Source of the DNA: Melioribacter sp.
Lineage (GTDB): Bacteria; Bacteroidota; Ignavibacteria; Ignavibacteriales; Melioribacteraceae
Assembly: GCA_026417975.1 (NCBI GenBank)
Contig: JAOACD010000004.1
Location: 1 to 64,000 of the forward strand
Length of the DNA stretch: 64,000 nt
Direction: 5' to 3'
Every line of letters begins with the position of its first letter. Position 1 is the stretch's first letter. The notes under the pieces were generated by a model. That model made no database searches. It saw nothing but the letters and a program-made list of their open reading frames with translations, and was not told the origin of the DNA. This document shows positions 55,018 through 63,713 of the stretch, in pieces. The translations under genes were made by a program, and so were the position numbers.

Positions 55018-56502
55018 TTAGTAAGTTTTTAGTGTTCCTTGGCGTTCTTTAGCTTTTTTATCCCATTCTACTGCAGTAGTTCTAAGAAATTCTTTTTTGT
55101 CGTCCTCAAGTTCTTTCATGTTTAGTCCAATATATTTTTGTGCTTTTTCTTTAGTTGATATATCAGGTAGTGCAACAGGATATTTTACATTGTGTTTGAC
55201 AAGTACAAGAGCGATTTCTCTGCGTGCTTCCTCTGCTTTTTGAATTGCAGTCCCAAGAACTCTTAAAGCTTCAACTGGTGAATGGAAACCCATGCCATTT
55301 GCAGCGGCAACCCAATCCCATCTCCATTGAGCATGTCTAATGAGTTTTAATGCATTTTTCATTTCAGGTTCAGTTGCGCCATTATCCCAAGCAATTTTTG
55401 CCTCTATATGTGCAGCTGCAATTGCTTTTTCTGCTATTCTTCTAAGTTCATTAATTTTATCTTGTCTTTCATAGACATTTTGAATTAACTTTTGAGTTTT
55501 TTCACGATGACATACTTGACATGAATTTTCAATATTATTTAGTGGACTCTGTATATGATGGTCTGTAAACTTTACACCACCTTCAGTTTTGTATGGCATA
55601 TGGCAATCAGCGCATGATACTCCTCTATCGGCATGAATACCAGTCATATAAAGTTCGTAATCTGGATGTTGAGCTTTTAACATAGGAGCTTTACTTAATG
55701 GATGTATCCAATCTGAGAATTCTAATTCATCATAATATTTTTCCATATCTTCTGCACTAAAACCTTTATCCCATGGAAATGTTAAATATTTTCCTTCACC
55801 CTTAAAGTAATATTCAACGTGACATTGAGCACAAACTAAAGAACGCATCTCATTATGTGTAAAACTTTTAATGTCTTTTCCTTGTCTTTGAAATGCTTCT
55901 ATTAATGCTGGTCTAGTAATTCTTAAGTCCATTGTTTTTGGGTCATGACAATCTTGGCATCCAATAGGATTTACAAATTCGTGGCCTTTATCTATCCATC
56001 TACCTTTATAAAAATTAGTAACCCCGTCTCTTGCCATTACTCTTGGAACATCTGTACTTTTACAAGTCCAGCAAGTTGCAGGCATTGGACTTATTTTATT
56101 TCCTCCAGTTCTTAAAGTTAATCTTAAGTCTTTAACAGCATATGCATGCCCACGTGGAGATTTGTAGTCTTTTGAAAAAGGATAACCTGCCCACATAATA
56201 ACAAGTTCAGGTGATAATTCAAGATAATCCCTGGTTACAGAACCAGCATACTTGCTTGCAAAACTTGTATCAAGTGTTTGTAAATAAGTTTCATATTCAC
56301 GTGGATAATTTTCTCCCCATACTTCATTTCTAGGTTCCCATTCTGCAATTGGCTTGACTATTTGTAGTGTAAATGCTTCACTTCTTCTTTCTATAATTGA
56401 TGATGCAAATAAACCAATTAAAAAAACAATTATTACTGTTGAAAAGAAAAGTATCCAGGCTAGCCAAGGTTTGTTTTTTATTATTTCTTGAATTGGTTTC
56501 AT
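55018..56502 (-). CDS. nrfA: ammonia-forming cytochrome c nitrite reductase
   Basis: Penta-haem enzyme reducing nitrite to ammonium with six electrons. Haem sites in order: CWTCK (the catalytic lysine-ligated haem), CQDCH, CAQCH, CADCH and CQVCH. The frame opens at 56553, but the ATG at 56502 with AAAGGGA upstream begins a signal/anchor (WLAWILFFSTVIIVFLIGL), giving 494 residues. The N-terminal helix may stay as a membrane anchor. It partners NrfH directly upstream. Confidence 0.97.
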   Translation of the reverse strand: MKPIQEIIKNKPWLAWILFFSTVIIVFLIGLFASSIIERRSEAFTLQIVKPIAEWEPRNEVWGENYPREYETYLQTLDTSFASKYAGSVTRDYLELSPELVIMWAGYPFSKDYKSPRGHAYAVKDLRLTLRTGGNKISPMPATCWTCKSTDVPRVMARDGVTNFYKGRWIDKGHEFVNPIGCQDCHDPKTMDLRITRPALIEAFQRQGKDIKSFTHNEMRSLVCAQCHVEYYFKGEGKYLTFPWDKGFSAEDMEKYYDELEFSDWIHPLSKAPMLKAQHPDYELYMTGIHADRGVSCADCHMPYKTEGGVKFTDHHIQSPLNNIENSCQVCHREKTQKLIQNVYERQDKINELRRIAEKAIAAAHIEAKIAWDNGATEPEMKNALKLIRHAQWRWDWVAAANGMGFHSPVEALRVLGTAIQKAEEARREIALVLVKHNVKYPVALPDISTKEKAQKYIGLNMKELEDDKKEFLRTTAVEWDKKAKERQGTLKTY

Positions 56503-56513
56503 AGTAATTCCCT

Positions 56514-57128
56514 TTATTTTGTTCTTTCTCTTATTAAAAACTTTGAAAGCCACTCTGGCATTACTGGTTCAATTTGTGGTACTCTTGCGTAGGGAGTCGA
56601 AGAAAGACTATGAACTCTTCCATGTGGTGTTTCACGATGACAATCCCAACAATATTTTTCGGTTTGCTCTGCAACACTTTTGTTATTAATAGCTCTTAAA
56701 CTAATAGGATGTATTTGATTTGTGTGACATCTAATGCAGTTTTCCTGAACTGCTTTTTTCCCAGCTTCTTTAATTTGTATTACCTGAGGTTCTAATCTAA
56801 AAGTAAAAACTGTAGCATGTCTTAATCCATCACTAGCTTTAAAAAAATATTTTTTAATGATATTCTCTTGTGGAACGTGGCAATCATTACAAGTTGCAAC
56901 TTTACCATGACTACCTCTTTGCCAAGTTGCATATTCAGGTCTCATAATATGACAATTAATGCAAACTTTTGGATCATCTGAAATGTAGGATATTGCATTT
57001 GATATATAAAAAACATGCAGTATTAGTCCAACTATTATTCCCAATAAAATTACAACTGTTAATTTCCAGCTTTCTGGTGGAATAAAAATCTGAAATATTC
57101 TATGAAATAAGCTATTGTTATTTTTCAT
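56514..57128 (-). CDS. nrfH: NrfH tetra-haem quinol dehydrogenase
   Basis: The NapC/NirT family membrane cytochrome that oxidises menaquinol for NrfA. It has an N-terminal anchor (VVILLGIIVGLILHVFYI) and four haem sites, CINCH, CNDCH, CIRCH and CWDCH. The length of 204 is normal for NrfH. Its start overlaps the end of the membrane Fe-S gene by 11 bases. Confidence 0.96.
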   Translation of the reverse strand: MKNNNSLFHRIFQIFIPPESWKLTVVILLGIIVGLILHVFYISNAISYISDDPKVCINCHIMRPEYATWQRGSHGKVATCNDCHVPQENIIKKYFFKASDGLRHATVFTFRLEPQVIQIKEAGKKAVQENCIRCHTNQIHPISLRAINNKSVAEQTEKYCWDCHRETPHGRVHSLSSTPYARVPQIEPVMPEWLSKFLIRERTK

Positions 57129-58206
57129 TTAATACTCCAATATTTGATGATTTGTTTAACTCATCGATTGCTCTTGTGCTTGTTGGGTGACCAAATTTGT
57201 CAATGTTCTTATGGAGAATAATGTATTCTTCTTTTGAAATTGTATTTTGCCAATGCCCTGTCAAAATTCCTATTCCAGTAATAATAATATAAACAAGTAC
57301 AATAATTATAGCTACAATTTTTTTAGGTATTTTTTTATCAATTATTTTAGTTTTTACTTCTAACGTGTTTGCTACAGGACATGCATCAACACAGTTTAAA
57401 CATGTTGAACATTCGTCTGAACGTATTGTGACTATTTTATCTACCTTAATAAAAGAAGGGCATACTTTTGAGCATAAACCACAGTTAATACATTTATTAG
57501 TGTCTCTTTTTATTTTAAGTGGACTTAAAAAAGAGATTAATCCAAGCAATGCTCCATAGGGACATAAGTATCTGCACCAAAAATTTCTTATAAAAATTGA
57601 TAAAACAAAGAGTATTGCAATAACAGTTAGAGAAAACTTAGAAATCCTTGCAAAGAAATAATACATTTTTATGTCTGCTACAAGATTGTAAGGGCTATCA
57701 AGGAATGATTTTAAAGCATCAACAGTCATAACGAAGAAGATTGCATAAACGAAGAATCCTAGTAAGAGATATTTTAGAGAACGAAGTGGATAATCAATTA
57801 TATTAGGAATTTTTACTCTTTTTTTTATTAATTTTTTCAAAATCTGCTCTCCAAAATCTCCTATCATTTCAGATAAGAATCCTATTGGACAGAGCCAACT
57901 ACAAAATGATTTCCCTGCTACAAATGATACTACAAGAATTGCTAAGAAAATAAAAAAGCCTGCAGGATGTGCATAGTGAATTTCGCCTGTAAGAATAAAA
58001 TAGTATAAGCTCATCAAAGATGAAATTGGTAAAAATCCTTCTACCCCTGGTGGTCTATAAGTAACTAAGTTTGCGTTTTCTGATTCAAGCGATTTAACGA
58101 AAATTGTAAATTCTATTCCTATCCATATGCAGAGCAGAGCAAATGTAGATTGTATTATAAACCTATATTTTTGAATTGGCTTTTCATTATTTTTATTTAT
58201 TTTCAT
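57118..58206 (-). CDS. membrane 4Fe-4S protein (NapH/CcoG-like)
   Basis: An integral membrane protein with about five helices and four cysteine clusters. CSWLCPIG and CRYLCPYGA are cytoplasmic-side CxxxCP motifs of the NapH/NosR family, and CINCGLCSKVCP and CSTCLNCVDACP bind two 4Fe-4S clusters. NapH channels quinol electrons to a periplasmic reductase in other systems. As first gene of the nrf operon it may supply a second electron route to NrfHA. Not a canonical nrf gene. Confidence 0.88.
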   Translation of the reverse strand: MKINKNNEKPIQKYRFIIQSTFALLCIWIGIEFTIFVKSLESENANLVTYRPPGVEGFLPISSLMSLYYFILTGEIHYAHPAGFFIFLAILVVSFVAGKSFCSWLCPIGFLSEMIGDFGEQILKKLIKKRVKIPNIIDYPLRSLKYLLLGFFVYAIFFVMTVDALKSFLDSPYNLVADIKMYYFFARISKFSLTVIAILFVLSIFIRNFWCRYLCPYGALLGLISFLSPLKIKRDTNKCINCGLCSKVCPSFIKVDKIVTIRSDECSTCLNCVDACPVANTLEVKTKIIDKKIPKKIVAIIIVLVYIIITGIGILTGHWQNTISKEEYIILHKNIDKFGHPTSTRAIDELNKSSNIGVLNEK

Positions 58207-58875
58207 ATAAAATTCCTTTCTATATAAAACAGATTAAATAATCCGTATTTAATATAACAATAAAAAAATATTAGTTCAAATTCTATTGAAAAATGAGAGT
58301 TTAAACAAATATTACTTAATATTATGTGAATTTTCTAAAATTATCGGAATTTAAAATCCTTTTTATACTTTATATATGTTTTAACCCTTTGCAAACGTGA
58401 ATGTGGATTTTCTTTTTAATAAAAGCATAAACTCTAGTGGTATTTCTGGAAACGAAGGGAGAGAAATAAGGAATTAGAAGAGTATGTTGAAATTATGCGT
58501 AAATATATCTGATATGTAGATGTAGAAGATATTGTGAATAAAAAACAATAAAGACTTTAAAGCAAATATACTTTGCTCACTTATAGTTTATGTTGTGTAT
58601 TGAAAAATAGATTGTGATAGAAATTATTTTACTTAACTTATTAAAAAAAATTATAAGAATGTATTTTAAGGAAAATAAAAGTCGAATTAGTTTACAATAA
58701 AAATTTATAGTGAGCAGTTAATTTTTAACAGATTAATTTGTTTGATTTTCTTATTAATACATTATTATACTTATATTAAGAGATACTTCTTTATCTTACT
58801 AAGTATTATAGAAAAGTGTAAATAAATAGATGAGGAATTGTATTTTTAGACTAAATTTTGTTGTTGTTTATAAAA
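58207..58875. other. 669-base gap with unidentified short coding relic
   Basis: No intact gene. The plus strand has a coding-like run at 58438-58551: KELEEYVEIMRKYI, a TGA, then YVDVEDIVNKKQ and a stop. I do not recognise it; it resembles the cytoplasmic end of a small membrane protein. The stretch upstream of the nrf operon start (58206) must carry its promoter, but no FNR-like TTGAT-N4-ATCAA was found. The rest is AT-rich with no clear structure. Confidence 0.35.
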
Positions 58876-60024
58876 TTATTTCATTTTTTTTGCATAAAGT
58901 TTTGATGCAATTAATAATGTAGAAATCGAAAATAGAATCATATACAGTAGTTGCTCCCAATAAAATTCAATACCTGCACCTTTTAGCAAAATTGACCTTA
59001 AGCATTTAATATAAAATTTAGTGGGAGTAATATTAGTAAAGACCTGTATTACTTTTGGCATACTTTCGATAGGAAATATGAAACCCGAAAGAAGTAATGA
59101 TGGCAAAAGAGAAATAAGTGTTCCAATTTGAAATGCTACTTGAAGAGAATCAGCTATAACAGAAACAATAATTCCCATTCCTAAAGAAGCAGAAAGAAAT
59201 ATTAACGTACATATTAATAGCCAGATAAAACTTCCTTTAATTGTTATGTCAAAAAATATATAGCCTGTTATTAAAATTATTCCTGCATTTGTAAATGCTA
59301 TGATTATATATGGAATGATTTTACCAATTAGCAATTCACTTACTGAAAGTGAAGAAACATTTAATTGCTCAATAGTTCCCATTTCCTTTTCTCTTACTAT
59401 TGATAAAGAAATTGTTACTACAGAAACCAAAATCAAAATCATTCCAATTAAACCGGGGAGTAAAAATCTTGTAGAATTTAAATCTGGATTAAACCAGAAC
59501 CTTGGCTCAATTTGGATGGGTACAAAATATGATCTTCCGATTCTCAAGAGAAATTTATTAGTGACTTGTTTTGATAGGTTTAAAGTAGCTGCATTAACAT
59601 AATTCATTATTAAAGTTGCAGTATTTCCCTGGACACCGTCTATTAAATATTGAATCTGAACTAGATCATTTGAATAAATTTTATGAGAAAAATCTTTTGG
59701 AATTACAATTATACATTGTGCTAAATTTTGATCAAGATATTTATCTGCATCACCGTATTGAATAAAGTTTACTAAATCAAAATATTCACTACTAATTAGA
59801 GAGTTTATAAAGTTTATGCTTTCAGAGGATTTATCTAAGTCGCATACTGCTATTTTTACATTTTTTACATCGAAATTAATTGCATATCCAAATACTATTA
59901 GTAAAAATATTGGGAATAGAAAGATTACACCTAACATTCTTTTGTCGCGTAATAATTCTCTTATTTCCTTCTTTGATATGGCTTTAATTCTTTTCAAACT
60001 ATTTCTAATTTTTTTGATTTTCAT
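58876..60024 (-). CDS. ABC-2 type transporter permease
   Basis: An exporter permease with one N-terminal helix (VIFLFPIFLLIVFGYAI), a large periplasmic domain (about 50-190) and five C-terminal helices, the YhhJ/YbhR-type layout. LREKEMGTIEQLNVS-like sequence (VREKEMGTIEQLNVSSLS) is the conserved loop. The frame opens at 60054; ATG 60024 gives 382 residues. It overlaps the ATPase stop by 20 bases. The substrate is unknown; relatives export drugs or lipids. Confidence 0.88.
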   Translation of the reverse strand: MKIKKIRNSLKRIKAISKKEIRELLRDKRMLGVIFLFPIFLLIVFGYAINFDVKNVKIAVCDLDKSSESINFINSLISSEYFDLVNFIQYGDADKYLDQNLAQCIIVIPKDFSHKIYSNDLVQIQYLIDGVQGNTATLIMNYVNAATLNLSKQVTNKFLLRIGRSYFVPIQIEPRFWFNPDLNSTRFLLPGLIGMILILVSVVTISLSIVREKEMGTIEQLNVSSLSVSELLIGKIIPYIIIAFTNAGIILITGYIFFDITIKGSFIWLLICTLIFLSASLGMGIIVSVIADSLQVAFQIGTLISLLPSLLLSGFIFPIESMPKVIQVFTNITPTKFYIKCLRSILLKGAGIEFYWEQLLYMILFSISTLLIASKLYAKKMK

Positions 60025-60937
60025 TTTTCTTTTCCAGAAGATGAATGAAAACATCTTCGAGAGTAGGGGTAATTTTAGAAATGCTTTTTACATTTTTATC
60101 TGATAATAATTCTAAAATTTGGTTAATCTCTTTAAGATTACTATTTGTTATTACATGAATATTATTTCCAAATAATGAAACCTCATCAACAAAATTTTGT
60201 TTTTCCAAGCATTCAATAATGTCAGTAGCATTTTCACATTGGATTTCAAAAATTGGATGATGTATGTAATTAGTTTTGAGCTGTTTTGGATTTCCTTGTG
60301 CAATAATTTTACCAGAGTCTATTAAGATAATATCATTGCAATACTCAGCTTCTTCAAGATAATGTGTTGTTACGATTACGGTTATTCCTTCAGAAGAAAG
60401 TTCATTAATTAAATCCCAAAAGTTTCTCCTGAAAATAGGATCTACACCACTAGTTGGTTCATCAAGAAATACTATTTTAGGTTTATGAATAACTGCTAAA
60501 CCAAGCGCAAGACGTTGCTTTATTCCGGTAGGAAGAGAGCTTGTTAATAATTTTTCTTTTCCTCTTAAATATGAAACTTCTAAAACCCACTCTTTTTTTT
60601 GTTTTAACGATTTTCCAAAAAGACCATAAATGCTTCCAAAGAATTCAATATTTTCTTCTACTGTTAAGTCGTTGTAAAGAGAAAATTTTTGAGACATATA
60701 GCCAATATTTAATTTTACTTTGTCCGGACTTTTAACAATGCTGTAGCCTCCAACAAAAGCATCTCCCGATGTTGGTTCAAGTATTCCACATAGCATTCTT
60801 ATTGTAGTAGATTTTCCAGCACCGTTTGCGCCTAAAAAACCAAATATTTCACCCTCTTTTACATTAAAAGAAACATTATCTACTGCGGTAAAAGAACCAA
60901 ATTTTTTAGTGAGTTCAAATACTTCAATACTGTTCAT
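60005..60937 (-). CDS. ABC transporter ATP-binding protein (YbhF-like)
   Basis: Nucleotide-binding subunit. Walker A is GANGAGKST and Walker B is IVFLDEPTSGVD. The signature is LPTGIKQRLAL instead of LSGGQ, typical of the YbhF/CcmA-like group. A C-terminal extension with a regulatory domain (about 230-310) follows. The ATG at 60937 (MNSIEVFELTKKFG) is preferred over an open frame from 61003. It is paired with the overlapping permease. Confidence 0.92.
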   Translation of the reverse strand: MNSIEVFELTKKFGSFTAVDNVSFNVKEGEIFGFLGANGAGKSTTIRMLCGILEPTSGDAFVGGYSIVKSPDKVKLNIGYMSQKFSLYNDLTVEENIEFFGSIYGLFGKSLKQKKEWVLEVSYLRGKEKLLTSSLPTGIKQRLALGLAVIHKPKIVFLDEPTSGVDPIFRRNFWDLINELSSEGITVIVTTHYLEEAEYCNDIILIDSGKIIAQGNPKQLKTNYIHHPIFEIQCENATDIIECLEKQNFVDEVSLFGNNIHVITNSNLKEINQILELLSDKNVKSISKITPTLEDVFIHLLEKKNENQKN

Positions 60938-61093
60938 TTGTATTTCTCTATAAAAAGCAATTAAGTTATGGCTAATATCATAAGAATAATTGAATAAATG
61001 CAATATAAGACTTAATAGTTTTACTATCTTCTAAGTTTTTGAACTATTTTCTAAAATGGTAGGTTAAAGCAAAAAAAGGTAGGGAGTGAGGGA

Positions 61094-61762
61094 ATGAAAA
61101 ATTTTTTACCGTTAAGTTTAATTGTGCTAATCTTTGGGGTGACAGCCTTAATATCGAGAGATTTTAGAGTAAGTAAAATTCCAAACGGTAATAAATTTTC
61201 ATGTGGAAATTGTCATGTTAGTTCATTGGGTGGAGCAAGAAATGCATTCGGTAGAGCAGTGGAAGCGAGGGTAACTTTTGGAGGAAATCAAGATTTTTGG
61301 GATTCACAATTGGCATCTCTTGATTCTGATGGTGATGGTTTTTCTAATGGTGTTGAGTTACAAGATCCTAACGGTACATGGCGTCCAGGTCAACCTAATC
61401 CTGGAAATCCAAATTTAGTTTCTAATCCTGGAGACCCTAATAGTAAGCCTACAACCTCACATGTGGAAAGCTCTTTTTATCCATATACTTATAAACTACT
61501 TGATAATTATCCTAATCCTTTTAATCCAGAAACAAGAATAGTCTTTGAAATTCCTAGAGAAGAACACGTTTCTTTAATGATTTTTGATGTTAATGGAAAA
61601 TTAATAAAAGAATTAGTGAATGAAAATCTTTCTTCAGGAAGATATGAAAAACTATGGGATGGAAAGGATGATGAAAATAATGAAGTTGTTTCGGGAATTT
61701 ACTTTTATCAGTTAAAAGCTGGACATTTTGAACAGACAAAAAAAATGATACTTCTTAAATGA
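61094..61762 (+). CDS. T9SS-secreted temptin-like haem protein
   Basis: A 222-residue secreted protein. A signal peptide (MKNFLPLSLIVLIFGVTALIS) leads into a domain resembling temptin (KIPNG...GG.RN.FG...W...DSDGDGFSNGVEL), where the usual Cys-rich part carries a haem-binding CGNCH (37-41). Residues 77-88 (DSDGDGFSNGVE) form a calcium-binding loop. From about 137 is a T9SS sorting domain (NYPNPFNPETRIVFEIP ... QTKKMILLK). It should sit on the cell surface as a mono-haem cytochrome. Its stop overlaps the next gene start by 4 bases (ATGA). Confidence 0.8.
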   Translation: MKNFLPLSLIVLIFGVTALISRDFRVSKIPNGNKFSCGNCHVSSLGGARNAFGRAVEARVTFGGNQDFWDSQLASLDSDGDGFSNGVELQDPNGTWRPGQPNPGNPNLVSNPGDPNSKPTTSHVESSFYPYTYKLLDNYPNPFNPETRIVFEIPREEHVSLMIFDVNGKLIKELVNENLSSGRYEKLWDGKDDENNEVVSGIYFYQLKAGHFEQTKKMILLK

Positions 61763-62865
61763 AAATTATTTCTCTTTCAATTACAATTATTATTTCGGTT
61801 ACAGTAACAATTTATTCTTTACCACGTTTCTCATTAAAACAGGGGGATAGATGTATAGATTGCCATGTTAATCCAACTGGAGGAATGATGCGAAATGAAG
61901 ATGGCTTTTTTTATGGTAAAAATGTAATAAGTATGATTTCACCACGCGATAAAGATTTTCCATTGTCTAATAAAATCTCTGAAAGTGTTTTTATAGGGTT
62001 AGATTATAGAACACAATTTCTTTATTCAAAAGAAAAAAATAGAGCCGATTTTCATGATATGTCTGGCGCGATCTATTTGAATACTAATTTGTCGGATAAA
62101 ATAAGTACAGTTGCAAAATATGATTTTGTTCAATCAATATGGGAAGCTTATGCAGTTGCAAAAATATTACCAAACGATAGTTATTTGAAAGTAGGTTCAT
62201 TTGTTCCTGACTTTGGTATAAAAATAGATGACCATACAGCATATACTAGAGGTGGGGATTATGGCTTATTGTTCTCGGTTAATACTGTTCAAGGGCTAAT
62301 ATTTAATCCATTTTACATACATACAGGAGTTGAACTTGGGGTTTATATTAATGATTTTATTTTTATTACAACGAGTATTGGGAAAAATAAATTTGATAAT
62401 CTTTTAACAACCGATCCAGCCTTTACATTTAAATTTGAGTTTACACCTTCACTTGGAAACTTTAATATTCTTACTGGAATTTCTTTTGAATCAATTAAGA
62501 CTAGGAACACAGGTGCATTATTAAATACATATATTTATGGTGGCTTTTTTGGTTTTGCAAATAAATATTTTTCTCTTATAGGCGAATATGACTTTGCAAA
62601 AAATTACTTATCGAAAGATTATTTATCTTCTGCATATATGGTCGAAGCTTCGTATCAATTAATGCTGGGTTTAGAAGCAGTAATTCGTTATGATAATTTT
62701 GATCCGAATTTAACTGCAAACAAGGATGAACATTCTCATTTAATTATAGGATTTGAATTCTTTCCATTTAGTTTTGTTGAACTTCGTCCTCAGTACAGAA
62801 TAAATGTTGAAAATCCCGATAACAACAATAATGCTTTTGTTCTGCAATTTCACTTTTGGTATTAA
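61759..62865 (+). CDS. outer-membrane beta-barrel with N-terminal haem site
   Basis: A 368-residue protein with a signal peptide (SITIIISVTVTIYSL), then a haem motif CIDCH (32-36) within CIDCHVNPTGGMMRNEDG, and then a long barrel-like region of alternating polar/hydrophobic strands (about 60-368) ending in VLQFHFWY, a terminal aromatic typical of outer-membrane proteins. A single haem at the barrel mouth or plug suggests a porin-cytochrome. It is translationally coupled to the secreted haem protein upstream, sharing its CHV...GG...RN motif. Confidence 0.75.
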   Translation: MKIISLSITIIISVTVTIYSLPRFSLKQGDRCIDCHVNPTGGMMRNEDGFFYGKNVISMISPRDKDFPLSNKISESVFIGLDYRTQFLYSKEKNRADFHDMSGAIYLNTNLSDKISTVAKYDFVQSIWEAYAVAKILPNDSYLKVGSFVPDFGIKIDDHTAYTRGGDYGLLFSVNTVQGLIFNPFYIHTGVELGVYINDFIFITTSIGKNKFDNLLTTDPAFTFKFEFTPSLGNFNILTGISFESIKTRNTGALLNTYIYGGFFGFANKYFSLIGEYDFAKNYLSKDYLSSAYMVEASYQLMLGLEAVIRYDNFDPNLTANKDEHSHLIIGFEFFPFSFVELRPQYRINVENPDNNNNAFVLQFHFWY

Positions 62866-63578
62866 TCTTCTAACCATTCTCTAAAAATGTTTTCGTATTC
62901 AGATAAATCATTGTATTCGAGACTGCTAGAAATAAACTGAGCAAAATTATCGAGAGCAACTATGGCATTAATACTTGCATCTTTGTTTTCAAGAGTAGCT
63001 ACTTTTTCGGAGAGAGTTCTATTAATTTTTAAAATATCTTCATAAATCTTTTTTAGCTTAGACATTTCCCAATCTGGTGTCCCGCCCCTCTGCATTATCA
63101 TGTATTGTACAAATAAATACATGCTTATAACTCTAAACTCTGTCTCTTCAATTGAAGCGAATGGTAAATGGAAGCGTGTTAGAGGTTTTAATTTTGCAAG
63201 TATAGGACAACCACTTGTAGGCATAATTATACCTATTAAACTGCTTACACCTTTTTGAACAGATGTTTCTTTGAAATAAGTTCTTTCATCTACTTCAGCA
63301 TAAATTTTTACGGTTTCATAAGAATCAATATCACTAAAGAATTTAATTATGTTGTCAATATTAACAGCTATTGGACAATAATCTTCAAACATAGAATTGC
63401 ATAAATCATTTGCACATTTAAACTGTTCTCTCCTTGCCCATTCAGCTATTGTGCAATTTTCTGTTGGAATTAAATTAAGTGTATCCCTATCAAGTAAAAT
63501 TTCAAATTTTTTCTCTTTTCCGTCTTTAAAAACAAATGTATAAACATATTTAAGAACATTTTGATTATTTTTTTCCAT
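62862..63578 (-). CDS. DUF6901-like conserved protein
   Basis: A 238-residue cytosolic protein, tentatively DUF6901. The stretch YCPIAVN (Cys 68) and the core SLIGIIMPTSGCPILAK with HLPFASIEET, then a DASINAIVALDNF end, fit what I recall of that family. Cysteines at 42, 55, 60, 68 and 124 may bind a metal. Function is unknown. It converges on the outer-membrane barrel gene with a 4-base overlap (62862-62865). Confidence 0.62.
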   Translation of the reverse strand: MEKNNQNVLKYVYTFVFKDGKEKKFEILLDRDTLNLIPTENCTIAEWARREQFKCANDLCNSMFEDYCPIAVNIDNIIKFFSDIDSYETVKIYAEVDERTYFKETSVQKGVSSLIGIIMPTSGCPILAKLKPLTRFHLPFASIEETEFRVISMYLFVQYMIMQRGGTPDWEMSKLKKIYEDILKINRTLSEKVATLENKDASINAIVALDNFAQFISSSLEYNDLSEYENIFREWLED

Positions 63579-63713
63579 GGAACCCTCTGCTATAATTTTT
63601 TTGTTTTTGCATTGAATTCTATTTCAAAGTTATTAATAATTTTATACTTTAATACTACAAAATAATACAACAAATATTATTACGTTACTTTTTTGTGTTT
63701 GATTTCTCTAAGC

